Positions 25,886 to 34,537 of a stretch of DNA of 64,000 nucleotides are shown here, one piece after another; within the stretch, counting starts at the first letter, position 1, and the number at the start of each line of letters is the position of its first letter. A program made the position numbers and the translations under genes. Source of the DNA: an uncultured Burkholderiales bacterium (lineage in GTDB: Bacteria > Pseudomonadota > Gammaproteobacteria > Burkholderiales > Burkholderiaceae_C); the NCBI GenBank assembly GCA_903830725.1, contig CAIKVH010000086.1:47034-111033 (forward strand), written 5' to 3'. The notes beneath the pieces were generated by a model. That model ran no database searches. It was not told where the DNA came from and was given only the letters and a program-made list of their open reading frames with translations.

Positions 25886-26872
25886 TTAAGATTCAATATT
25901 TAGGATTTTAAATAAGTCAGCCCCAATCGTTTGTCCGTCCTCTTTGTCGCATGTGATGACTTCTTTGTCCGGTGTACTTCTAAGCCAAGTTAATTGACGC
26001 TTTGCGAGTTGACGCGTTGCTGCGACGCCCTTTTCAGTCATACTTTTAATACTTTCTTGGCTGTATGCGTCCTGTGTGCTGGATCCCTCAAGAAGCTCCC
26101 ACACCTGGCGGTAGCCGACACAGCGCATGGAGGGTAAATCAGAATTTAAGTTCATGCTTTGTTTTAGTTTCTGCACCTCATCAATTAACCCACCCTTTAA
26201 CATTTGATGAAATCTGATCTCTAAACGTTCGTGTAGCCATGCTCGGTCTCTTGGCTCGAGGGAAATCAATTTATTACGAAGCGTTGTTTTAGGCCTGTCT
26301 ACAAAATAACTCGATAAAGTCCGCCCACTTGAACGCCAGACCTCTAAAGCTCTGGATACCCTTTGCGCATCTGTAGGAGGAAGCCGCGTCGCAGTAACAG
26401 GGTCAACATGACTCAGTTGAGTGTGCATTGCGGGCCATCCGTATTGTTCCGCTTCCGTATTGATTTGCTCTCGGATTTTAGGGTCTGTCTTGGGTAGATC
26501 GTTCAGACCATCAAAAAGTGCTTTAAAGTAAAGCAATGTGCCCCCCACAATAACTGGTAACTTCCCCTTCAATCGAATTTCCGCTATGAGTGCTTGAGAG
26601 TCCTGAGCAAACTCGGCGGCGTTATATGTCTCTAGAGGCGTGCGTATATTGATGAGATGGTGCGGGACGCTTGCGAGTTCTTGGGCGGTTGGTTTTGCAG
26701 TACCAATATCCATACCCTTGTAAACGAGTGCAGAGTCCATACTAATTACTTCAATAGGCCAAACTTTAGCCAGCAAAAGTGCCAGTCCCGTTTTACCAAC
26801 CCCCGTTGGACCGGTAATGGTTAAGCAGTCATAGTTATTTAAAAAACTGCTAAATGGTTCTGTGGTTTTCAT
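25886..26872 (-). CDS. miaA: tRNA dimethylallyltransferase
   Basis: 328 residues from an ATG that overlaps the mutL stop by four bases (ATGA); a longer frame from 26923 adds 17 non-family residues. MiaA attaches an isopentenyl group to A37 of tRNAs reading UNN codons. Visible are the P-loop TGPTGVGKTGLA near residue 20, DSALVYKGMDIGTAKPT, VGGTLLYFKALFDGL and the RQLAKRQLTWLR segment at the C-terminus. Coupling with mutL is a conserved proteobacterial arrangement. Confidence 0.95.
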   Translation of the reverse strand: MKTTEPFSSFLNNYDCLTITGPTGVGKTGLALLLAKVWPIEVISMDSALVYKGMDIGTAKPTAQELASVPHHLINIRTPLETYNAAEFAQDSQALIAEIRLKGKLPVIVGGTLLYFKALFDGLNDLPKTDPKIREQINTEAEQYGWPAMHTQLSHVDPVTATRLPPTDAQRVSRALEVWRSSGRTLSSYFVDRPKTTLRNKLISLEPRDRAWLHERLEIRFHQMLKGGLIDEVQKLKQSMNLNSDLPSMRCVGYRQVWELLEGSSTQDAYSQESIKSMTEKGVAATRQLAKRQLTWLRSTPDKEVITCDKEDGQTIGADLFKILNIES

Positions 26873-28806
26873 CGCCCTCTTAGAAAAAGGGAGTCTAATT
26901 CTTTTATCGTTACTTGCCTCCAAGTAGGGCGACCGTGGTTACATTGATCCGATCTCTCTGTGACTTCCATTTGCCTTAAAAGTGCGTTCATCTCTGGCAC
27001 TGTCAAACGTCTATTGGCCCTGACCGCTGCGTGACAGGCCATTGTTGAGAGCAGTTCGTTTCGCGCACGCTCAATGACCTGCGTACCCGCATGTTCACTT
27101 AATTCCTCTAAAACACTTCTTGCCAATCCAACCGCATCGGCCTGGGCAAGGGTTGCTGGAACGCTTCGAACTGCAAGCGTCTTGGGCGAGAGTGTGGAGA
27201 TTTCAAGACCCAGTTGCGTGAGTGACTCTTGGCAAGCCTCTGCCGTAGCTACCTCAGCCTCAGTTGCTGCAAAGCTAGCGGGTATCAAGAGGGGTTGACT
27301 TTGAATCTGCGCTTGATCAAGCTGATTCTTCAGTCTTTCATATACAACCCGCTCATGCGCAGCGTGCATATCAACAATAATAAGGCCTTGTGCATTTTCT
27401 GCAAGTATATAAATACCCTGAAGTTGTCCAAGTGCTTGACCCAAGGGTTCAAGTGCTGGGTTATTTGGTTCTTGACTGATTCCCTCTTGAACCGAGAGGT
27501 CGCGTACATCAGAGTTTTGGGTTAGGGCAGAATCGTTGCTGGGTGAATTACTCTCAAAAGATGCAGTTGATTTAGTCCAAAGTTGACCTAAATCTTTGAC
27601 CCGTGATCCTCCCCAATTCATACTGGGTTGAGTCCATTGGGGTTGATTTTGTTGGCTAAGTGTTCCAACTCTGAGTTGATCAGAAAATGATGAATCCAAA
27701 TTTGATTCGGAGTAACTATCGCCGGGGTATGTGTTTGAGCTTGAAAAAGAAGATGTATTTTGGCCCACCCGAGGCCTAGCTAAAGCTTGCTGAACACTGT
27801 GAAGAACGGCTTGGTGAACTTCTCTGCTGTCCCTAAACCGAACTTCAATTTTTGTTGGGTGTACGTTCACATCCACTCGTGTTGGATCCATATCAACGTA
27901 CAAGGCGTAAACGGGCTGTCGACCACCATGCAAAATATCACTGTAAGCGCTTTTAGCGGCGTGCGTGATAACTTTGTCCCTGATAAAACGACCATTTACG
28001 TACGCAAATTGGTGATCTGCTTTAGATCTCGCTGCATCGGGTATGCCCGCGCGCCCTTTGACCCATATGGCCCCGTGTTTGTAATCAACGAGCACGGATT
28101 CTTTAATAAAATCCTCACCCAATACATCAGCCAATCGCCGATCAAGAGAGGACAAACTGTTGGACTGATCAGAAGTGGGTGTCGACTGAGCCCTCCACTG
28201 ATGGGTTAGCTTGCCTTCATGCCATATCTGAAAGCCTACACCGGGTCGGGTTAGTGCGTGTCTACGAACCGCTTCAACGCAGTGTGCAAATTCAGTACTA
28301 TCAGTTTTTAAGAATTTTCGGCGCGCAGGGGTACTAAAAAATAGTTCATTGACCAACACGGTTGTACCGACACTTCTCGCAACCGGTCTAAGTTCCCCGG
28401 TTCTTGAAACCAACTCCCAAGCGTGTTCTTCAAAATGCGTTTTGCTAAGAATTGAGAGCTCAGATACGGAGGCAATCGCTGCTAGTGCTTCGCCCCTGAA
28501 CCCCATAGTGGAGACATTTTCCAGATCCGTTAAAGATTCGATCTTGCTAGTTGCATGTCTTTTAATTGCTTTACTTAAATCTTTAGGATCTATGCCTAGA
28601 CCGTCATCTTCAACACTTATTGAACGAACCCCGCCAGCAACCAGTCTCACGGTGATGTTGGATGCATCAGCATCAAGTGCGTTATCCACCAACTCCCGCA
28701 CAACAGAGGAGGGGCGCTCGACCACCTCGCCTGCAGCAATTTGGCTAATTAACTCATCGGGGAGTTCAACAATGGGACGTTTGGGTTGGGTACTTGGGTT
28801 CACCAC
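26869..28806 (-). CDS. mutL: DNA mismatch repair protein MutL (endonuclease-motif type)
   Basis: A 645-residue mismatch-repair ATPase. The GHKL ATPase domain shows IAAGEVVERPSSVVRELVDNA, VEDDGLGI and GFRGEAL within residues 20-110. A variable linker (residues ~345-440) is rich in serine, asparagine and glutamine. The C-terminal domain has the metal-binding endonuclease pattern D-x-H-A-x2-E-x4-E, seen as DMHAAHERVVYE, with MACHAAVRAN and CNHGRPT. So this MutL probably nicks DNA itself, as in organisms without MutH. Upstream partner of miaA. Confidence 0.95.
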   Translation of the reverse strand: MVNPSTQPKRPIVELPDELISQIAAGEVVERPSSVVRELVDNALDADASNITVRLVAGGVRSISVEDDGLGIDPKDLSKAIKRHATSKIESLTDLENVSTMGFRGEALAAIASVSELSILSKTHFEEHAWELVSRTGELRPVARSVGTTVLVNELFFSTPARRKFLKTDSTEFAHCVEAVRRHALTRPGVGFQIWHEGKLTHQWRAQSTPTSDQSNSLSSLDRRLADVLGEDFIKESVLVDYKHGAIWVKGRAGIPDAARSKADHQFAYVNGRFIRDKVITHAAKSAYSDILHGGRQPVYALYVDMDPTRVDVNVHPTKIEVRFRDSREVHQAVLHSVQQALARPRVGQNTSSFSSSNTYPGDSYSESNLDSSFSDQLRVGTLSQQNQPQWTQPSMNWGGSRVKDLGQLWTKSTASFESNSPSNDSALTQNSDVRDLSVQEGISQEPNNPALEPLGQALGQLQGIYILAENAQGLIIVDMHAAHERVVYERLKNQLDQAQIQSQPLLIPASFAATEAEVATAEACQESLTQLGLEISTLSPKTLAVRSVPATLAQADAVGLARSVLEELSEHAGTQVIERARNELLSTMACHAAVRANRRLTVPEMNALLRQMEVTERSDQCNHGRPTWRQVTIKELDSLFLRGR

Positions 28807-28932
28807 TGTATTTTAGGATACTGGGGAGTGAATACTTTTGAATGCGTTGGGGGCGGCTAAGGCAACGCGTTTTCTGTCATTGTGATTTGAAGGAGCGTTA
28901 TTTGGGCTCTTAAGTTGCGAGATAATCACAAA

Positions 28933-29580
28933 ATGGAATATGTAGCTCATTTGATTGATTTCGTTCTTCACGTAGATAAATATATTGAGGAATTCGTAAG
29001 AATTTACGACCACTGGGTCTACGTTTTATTATTTACCATCATATTTCTAGAGGCAGGAGTGGTCATAACACCTTTTTTGCCAGGAGATTCTTTGCTATTT
29101 GTGGTCGGAGCAATTTGTGGCGTGGGCCTACTAGATTGGTCGCTATGCTGCGTTTCCTTGAGTATTGCTGCCATAGTGGGAGGACAATTTAATTACTGGG
29201 TTGGCTCCAAGGTAGGCGTTAAACTGTTGAGTTCGCACTCAAGATGGTTTGGTGAAAGAGAATTTCACAATACACAAGACTTCTACAAAACTTATGGCTC
29301 TAGTGCGATAGTTATTGCGCGCTTTGTACCCTTTATACGAACTTTTGCTCCCTTTGTTGCCGGCATGGGTCAAATGACTTTCTTGAACTTTACGGGTTTT
29401 AATGTTTTAGGCGCCTTAATTTGGGTCTTTGGGGTTGTGGGGGCAGGGTATGAGTTGGGTAACATTCCGTGGATCAAAGGTCACATTGAGTTCTTTATTT
29501 GGGGCCTAGTGCTTGTGCCAAGCCTGTTAGCTGTATGGGGTTCGTACAAGGTTAAAAAGGGAAATTCGGTCGCACCTTGA
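28933..29580 (+). CDS. DedA family membrane protein
   Basis: 215 residues from the chosen ATG (an upstream TTG at 28915 is in frame). Five or so hydrophobic segments are visible. ITPFLPGDSLLFVVGA and the RFVPFIRTFAPFVAGMGQM segment are diagnostic of DedA/SNARE-associated proteins, with the conserved glutamate, aspartate and arginines. DedA proteins flip phospholipids or undecaprenyl phosphate in the inner membrane and affect envelope integrity. Divergent from mutL; no partner gene. Confidence 0.9.
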   Translation: MEYVAHLIDFVLHVDKYIEEFVRIYDHWVYVLLFTIIFLEAGVVITPFLPGDSLLFVVGAICGVGLLDWSLCCVSLSIAAIVGGQFNYWVGSKVGVKLLSSHSRWFGEREFHNTQDFYKTYGSSAIVIARFVPFIRTFAPFVAGMGQMTFLNFTGFNVLGALIWVFGVVGAGYELGNIPWIKGHIEFFIWGLVLVPSLLAVWGSYKVKKGNSVAP

Positions 29581-29615
29581 ACTACGGGCTGTGAAGTATA
29601 AAATTGGATTTCCTC

Positions 29616-30074
29616 TCAGCGTCTATCCTCTCGTCTTTCATCCCTTCTTTCATCCCGGCCTGGTTCGCGTCTCCCGTCCCTAAATAGTTCGCGACGATCC
29701 TCCATTCTGTACCCACCCCTTAACGGTAAGCGGTTTGTTTGGTGGTATCCGGCCCAGTAGGGGTGATGATCATCGTATTGGATGAAGTACACAGGCATTC
29801 CACAGGCCCTGTATTTACCGCAGAAGTAGCCCCAATTCTGAGCTTCGTCGATGGGAGCGTAAACATACATGGGGGGTGCCCCGTAAACCGCTTGTCCCCC
29901 AACCACAGGTTGTTGAAAATAAACTGGAGGAGGAGGGGCATTGCCTACGTTAATTTGCCCAAAGACGCCAGGAGAGAATTCTGAGCCAACCGTTGCATTG
30001 AAGAATGCCTGCGCTTGGCAGGCTCCCGTAACTACTGAGCTGAGAAAGAGTAATAATGGATAAATCTTTTTCAT
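29616..30074 (-). CDS. Exported protein with arginine/aspartate-rich tail
   Basis: 152 residues from an ATG with an AGAGAG site upstream (the frame extends 11 codons further without support). A signal peptide is clear (MKKIYPLLLFLSSVVTGACQAQA); a cysteine just before the cleavage region leaves a lipoprotein as an alternative. The middle is proline-, glycine- and tyrosine-rich (NAPPPPVYFQQPVVGG). Two cysteines, in FCGKYRACG, could form a disulfide. The last ~25 residues alternate arginine with aspartate/glutamate, ending DERRDERREDRR. Similar YX-rich periplasmic proteins are common in Burkholderiales; function unknown. Confidence 0.75.
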   Translation of the reverse strand: MKKIYPLLLFLSSVVTGACQAQAFFNATVGSEFSPGVFGQINVGNAPPPPVYFQQPVVGGQAVYGAPPMYVYAPIDEAQNWGYFCGKYRACGMPVYFIQYDDHHPYWAGYHQTNRLPLRGGYRMEDRRELFRDGRREPGRDERRDERREDRR

Positions 30075-30241
30075 AAGTCTCTCTGCTTTGAGCAAAATAA
30101 CTGGCATGTATATACATCAACGTTTCTCTATCTAAAGTCGTTGACTAGGCTAGTAGATTAAGTTTGCACCCAGTAGTTGCCCAAAAGCCTTGCCAGCAAT
30201 TTAAAGCTAAATATTTTCAGACCCACAAGAATCTTTGGCCC

Positions 30242-31045
30242 TTAGCTCAAGGATTTCAATCGTTCAATAAATTCAAAAATGGGTTGTGTTAAGTGAGTAC
30301 TGACTGAAAGACCATTTAGTGAGGTGAAGTCATTTTTTTCTGCTAATGCTTTCTCGGCGATGCTGTAAACATTTTCATATAAATTAAAAACAAGAGCTGC
30401 AAGTCGCAATGCATTGGTCATGGATTTTGGATTGAACCTTAGCGAGTCTATAACAGCGCGTTCGCTCATGTCTGTGTCGTAATTACTTTGTTTAATAAAT
30501 GTAATCGCATTCAGCGCGGCTTTATCAATTATGAGTCCGTCGTTAAAGAGTTGGTCAAGTTGATTTTTGATAGCATCGGAATCAAATTTAAATTCGTCTT
30601 CCTCCTCATCGATGCTGAAATCAAAGTAATCATCTCCTGCGAGGACGGAGTAGGCGAGCCAAAATCCGCATTGATAGACATTAATAAACGCAGAGTAATA
30701 ACAATCATCGCCGTAGAATCTAAATCGCAATTTCGGAAAATACAGAGAAAGCCACCAAACATAAAATACAAAATTCTCACACTCGTAATCAGGTAGAGCG
30801 CCGTTACTAACCAGTAGTATTCTTCTGTATTTACCATTAACTGCGGAGCCTTCGAATAAATGATCAGCTACTTTGTAGGAGTTATCATTTTCTTTAGACC
30901 AATTAAAATCTATCTTCGTTTTTAAAAAACCACTCAATACTTCAGTCGTAAAACCGTTTTGGCCTTGAAATAATTGTTGAATAAATGATTGAATATCATT
31001 GTTTTCTCCCTCTGCAGTTAAATTGATGATGTAAGACGTTGACAT
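30242..31045 (-). CDS. Hypothetical protein (AT-rich orphan)
   Basis: 267 residues from an ATG with AAGGAA eight bases upstream; the slightly longer GTG frame would place the site too close. Not recognised. No signal peptide or membrane helix stands out. It is rich in phenylalanine, tyrosine and asparagine, with an acidic patch (DEEEDEF) near residue 150. Base composition looks more AT-rich than the neighbours, which suggests recent acquisition. It sits just downstream of amiC on the same strand (25-base gap) but is unlikely to be functionally linked. The Gly-Asp-Asp-Tyr/Phe repeats (YGDDCYY, AGDDYFDF) are notable but not diagnostic. Confidence 0.65.
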   Translation of the reverse strand: MSTSYIINLTAEGENNDIQSFIQQLFQGQNGFTTEVLSGFLKTKIDFNWSKENDNSYKVADHLFEGSAVNGKYRRILLVSNGALPDYECENFVFYVWWLSLYFPKLRFRFYGDDCYYSAFINVYQCGFWLAYSVLAGDDYFDFSIDEEEDEFKFDSDAIKNQLDQLFNDGLIIDKAALNAITFIKQSNYDTDMSERAVIDSLRFNPKSMTNALRLAALVFNLYENVYSIAEKALAEKNDFTSLNGLSVSTHLTQPIFEFIERLKSLS

Positions 31046-31069
31046 ATGCACTTTCCTTATAAGAACTTG

Positions 31070-32659
31070 CTAAGTTGATCTGTTTCTCGCAAGGGGCGGG
31101 TTGCGTCTAAAGTAGCGCTCTATTCCCTGCATTAAAGCTTCTGCCATATTGTTTTGATGGCTTTCGGACAACAAAAGCCGCTCCTCATCTGGGTTGCTGA
31201 TAAAGGCCGTTTCAACCAAAATACTCGGAATGTCCGGAGCTTTTAGAACTGCAAAGCTTGCCTGTTCGACTTGGCCTTTGTGAAGTTTTTCAATCCGCTT
31301 AATTTGGTCTAGCATCTCCGAGCCAAGCTTTAAGCTGTCATTGATTTGTGCGGTTGTACTCATATCAAATAGTGCACGCTTAACAAGCTCATCTTTCCCT
31401 GATATATTGAGCCCTCCAACTTTATCAGCATTGTTTTCTTGTTTGGCCATAAAGCGAGCAGCGGTACTCGACGCACCTCCCTGACTGAGCGCAAATACGC
31501 TTGCGCCTTGGGCGCTTGGCGTTAAAAATGCATCGGCGTGAATACTAATAAAGAGATCTGCTTGAACCCTTTGAGCTTTCTCGACTCTGGTTTGTAAGGG
31601 GACAAAATAATCCGAATCTCTTGTCAAGTATGCGCGCATTGGCATGATGCCTTGCTTGGTCTTGAGCGTAGTGCGGTTGATAAGAGTTTGTAATTTATGT
31701 GCAATACGAAGCACAATATCTTTTTCGCGTGTTCCCAGGCGACCAATCGCACCCGGGTCCTCGCCTCCGTGTCCAGGATCTAAGGCAACAACGATGTAAC
31801 GATCGATCGCTTCAACGTTTGCGACTTTCACATCCTTTGTCTCTTTCGAAGGGGAGGCACTGGTGTGTGCAGTTACGCTAACAGAGGGATCTAGGTGAGC
31901 CTTAGCACTCTCTTCAAGCGTTGATTGAGATGAGGGCAAAAGGGGCGGTGGAGCTTCTTTTGCAGGTACAGGAGAGGGTGTGGTTTTGATTGATGCGTGT
32001 TGTTGGTTTATAAGTCCAAGTAAAGGATCAGACACGTTTAGATTGTTTAGATCGCTACTGGATAAAGCCGTGACCCCTTGCGCTAATTCCTTTGACCTAG
32101 TACGCTCACTAATCAGTGCCTCTAAAGGATCGATCGGTTGGGTTGGATATAGATCAAATACGAGGCGGTATTCATATTTGGATTGTCCATTTCCAACAGG
32201 CTCTAGATTGAAAATTTGCGGTTTTACTGGTTGTTTAAGATCAAACACCACGCGTACCGTTGACCCGGATCGTTGTCCTACTCGGACTCCTAAAATGTAG
32301 GGGTCATCCTCTAAAACTTTGCCTGATAAAGCTTTTAATGTGGGACTCACATCGATGCCGTCAAGATCAACTGCAAGACGTGGTGGGTTTGCAATGAATA
32401 AGGGGTGGGTTTTTAGGGGGGAGTCTGATTCAATAGTGACACGGGTGTACTCTTTAGACGGCCAGACTCGCACACTCAGGATTGAGGTTGCAGACGCAAT
32501 TTTAGAGGAGCCCAGTAAAAGGACGAGGCCACCCTTTTTGAGTAAATCTCGGCGTTTTTGATCTATACCTACTTCATTTCGATCAGGTGCAGTAGAGTTG
32601 CTTTGCAGGTTAAGCAAATCAACATCATACTTTTTGATCGCAGGAGAACTACTTTCCAA
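31070..32659 (-). CDS. amiC: N-acetylmuramoyl-L-alanine amidase (AmiC-like, Tat-exported)
   Basis: A 529-residue periplasmic amidase that splits septal peptidoglycan for daughter-cell separation. The start is TTG with GAGG seven bases upstream, and no ATG occurs early in the frame. A Tat signal with KRRDLLKK lies near residues 35-42, followed by a hydrophobic stretch. Then an AMIN domain (residues ~60-170), a low-complexity linker, and the amidase_3 domain: zinc ligands in DPGHGGEDPG, the glutamate of REKDIVL and the histidine of SIHADAF, with catalytic glutamate in VETAFISNPDEE. Follows tsaE on the same strand. Confidence 0.92.
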   Translation of the reverse strand: MESSSPAIKKYDVDLLNLQSNSTAPDRNEVGIDQKRRDLLKKGGLVLLLGSSKIASATSILSVRVWPSKEYTRVTIESDSPLKTHPLFIANPPRLAVDLDGIDVSPTLKALSGKVLEDDPYILGVRVGQRSGSTVRVVFDLKQPVKPQIFNLEPVGNGQSKYEYRLVFDLYPTQPIDPLEALISERTRSKELAQGVTALSSSDLNNLNVSDPLLGLINQQHASIKTTPSPVPAKEAPPPLLPSSQSTLEESAKAHLDPSVSVTAHTSASPSKETKDVKVANVEAIDRYIVVALDPGHGGEDPGAIGRLGTREKDIVLRIAHKLQTLINRTTLKTKQGIMPMRAYLTRDSDYFVPLQTRVEKAQRVQADLFISIHADAFLTPSAQGASVFALSQGGASSTAARFMAKQENNADKVGGLNISGKDELVKRALFDMSTTAQINDSLKLGSEMLDQIKRIEKLHKGQVEQASFAVLKAPDIPSILVETAFISNPDEERLLLSESHQNNMAEALMQGIERYFRRNPPLARNRST

Positions 32660-32693
32660 CTAAAACCTCAGTATGTTCAGAATGCAGGCATTG

Positions 32694-32713
32694 GGATTAG
32701 GATTAGGATTAGG
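32694..32713. repeat. Telomere-like hexamer repeat overlapping the tsaE stop
   Basis: (GGATTA)x3 plus GG. On the minus strand it reads TAATCC repeats, so after the natural tsaE stop there are further in-frame TAA codons at every second codon. It lies in the tsaE-amiC gap. Confidence 0.85.
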
Positions 32714-33188
32714 CAAGGAGCGATTGCCCTTTGTCACTGACCCGGTTAACTCTGACTAGTCTTGCGTCGTTATCAAGAATCTGAAAATCAATGTACAAGT
32801 CGGGATCTGGAATATACCCCTTTGCTTTATCAGACCATTCGGATATTTTAAGCCCTTCGCCCAAGAATATATCCCTAAATCCTGCGTCTTCCCATTCACG
32901 AGGATCGTTAAATCGGTAAAAATCGAAATGCCATATATTCAGCTTACCATTTGGCGTCATAAAAGGGTCTTGAACAAGGTATTCCTCAACAACCGAGTAG
33001 GTTGGACTTTTGATGTTTCCAAGTACGCCTAAAGCTCTAAGGAGATAGCGTGCAAATGTTGATTTGCCGGCGCCAAGGTCTCCGCTGAGCTGGAGGTTAG
33101 CGTTGCGAATGAGTGGATTACGGGCTAAACGCTCAGCAAAGTCCTGTGTCGCGAGCTCATCTGCCCAAGTAAAAGTTATAGTCGTCAT
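32709..33188 (-). CDS. tsaE: tRNA threonylcarbamoyladenosine biosynthesis ATPase TsaE
   Basis: A 159-residue ATPase needed, with TsaB and TsaD, to make t6A37 in tRNAs decoding ANN codons. The Walker A motif GDLGAGKSTFARYLL is near residues 41-55, SPTYSVVEEY follows as switch region, and the FDFYR segment is characteristic of the family. Size is normal. Upstream of amiC, a common proteobacterial order, and divergent from queG with a 47-base gap. Confidence 0.94.
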   Translation of the reverse strand: MTTITFTWADELATQDFAERLARNPLIRNANLQLSGDLGAGKSTFARYLLRALGVLGNIKSPTYSVVEEYLVQDPFMTPNGKLNIWHFDFYRFNDPREWEDAGFRDIFLGEGLKISEWSDKAKGYIPDPDLYIDFQILDNDARLVRVNRVSDKGQSLLA

Positions 33189-33235
33189 AAAATGCTTTTA
33201 ATATAGTCATTCTAAATCCCAAAGCTAAGTGCTCA

Positions 33236-34468
33236 ATGCATCGCACCAAACACAACGAATCGGTAGAAGTAGAACAGTTTAAGGGTTCCTTGGAAATGGG
33301 GAGTTCACTGCTTGAGCTCATCCGTGGATGGGGGAGGGCACTTGGGTTTACCCAAATTGGTGTTGCTTCAGTGGATCTTGCGCATGCAGAGCGGGGTTTA
33401 CTTGACTGGCTTGAAGAAGGGTTTCATGGGGAGATGCAATATATGCAAACTCATGGGCTCAAGCGAGCACGACCCGCTGAACTTGTGCCAGGAACCCTGA
33501 GTGTGATCACTGCAAGAATGAACTACTTGCCTCGCAACACACAGACTTCAGAAGGTCAATGGATTGAAAATGAGAGAGCCCGATTGGCTCGGTCGGGAGA
33601 GGGCGTTATCTCCGTTTACGCAAGAGGTCGGGACTATCATAAAGTAATGAGGAAACGCCTAGAGCAACTCGCACAAAAAATACAAGGCGAAGTAAGTGCT
33701 TTAGGGTACAGAGTATTTACTGACTCTGCCCCCGTTCTTGAGGTGGAGTTAGGTGTTCAAAGTGGACTGGGTTGGAGAGGTAAACACACACTTCTTCTGA
33801 GTCGAGACAGTGGATCTATGTTTTTTTTGGGCGAAATTTACCTAAACATCCCCCTGCAGCCTACAGCCAAAGAGGAGCCTCACTGCGGTACGTGTCGCTC
33901 ATGTATAGATGTATGTCCAACGGGAGCAATTACCAAGCCTTATGTTTTAGATGCTAGAAAATGCATTTCATACCTAACTATTGAACACACTGGGGCTATC
34001 CCCATTGAGTTGAGAGCCAAGATCGGCAATCACATTTACGGCTGCGATGATTGTCAAACTGCGTGCCCTTGGAATAAATACGCCCAGTCCTCCCAGGTTG
34101 AAGATTTTGATATTCGAGATGCATTGATGCCAATCCCGCACAGTTCGCCAGAGTTAAAGGAGGGACTTAGCAAAGGAGTTACGCAGGGGGGGGCTTTGGT
34201 GGATTATTTTTCTTGGACCTCAGAGGAGTTTGATCAAAAGACACAGGGTACCGCCATCAGAAGGATTGGACATGAGAGGTGGATGAGGAATGTTGCGGTC
34301 GCGATGGGAAACGCGCTAGCAAATGCAGCAAATGAAACAATCAATAATGGGAGCCTTACTCAATCTGAATATACACAGATTGAGCAAGCTCTCATTAATA
34401 GATTAGGTCACCCCAGTGCTCTCGTGGTCGAGCATATAAAGTGGGCTTTAGATCAGCGGACAAAATAA
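33236..34468 (+). CDS. queG: Epoxyqueuosine reductase
   Basis: Performs the last step of queuosine synthesis, reducing epoxyqueuosine in tRNA with cobalamin and two 4Fe-4S clusters. The catalytic aspartate is in TDSAPVLEVELG. Cluster cysteines are CGTCRSCIDVCPTGAI and CDDCQTACPWNKYA. The frame from 33236 gives 410 residues, but the first 20 are not family-like; an ATG at 33296 (390 residues) may be the true start. Short HEAT-like C-terminal part present. Divergent from tsaE, as in many proteobacteria. Confidence 0.94.
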   Translation: MHRTKHNESVEVEQFKGSLEMGSSLLELIRGWGRALGFTQIGVASVDLAHAERGLLDWLEEGFHGEMQYMQTHGLKRARPAELVPGTLSVITARMNYLPRNTQTSEGQWIENERARLARSGEGVISVYARGRDYHKVMRKRLEQLAQKIQGEVSALGYRVFTDSAPVLEVELGVQSGLGWRGKHTLLLSRDSGSMFFLGEIYLNIPLQPTAKEEPHCGTCRSCIDVCPTGAITKPYVLDARKCISYLTIEHTGAIPIELRAKIGNHIYGCDDCQTACPWNKYAQSSQVEDFDIRDALMPIPHSSPELKEGLSKGVTQGGALVDYFSWTSEEFDQKTQGTAIRRIGHERWMRNVAVAMGNALANAANETINNGSLTQSEYTQIEQALINRLGHPSALVVEHIKWALDQRTK

Positions 34469-34537
34469 TTTATTTTGCCTCTCAAAAAGTACACTCAATC
34501 ATTTAATAGAAGGTAGGTAATAGGTGGGACAGATTAA

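Noticed and set aside
33236..33295. Extra 20 N-terminal residues of QueG as a targeting signal
   Set aside because: They are hydrophilic and not conserved in the family; most likely an upstream extension of the frame.
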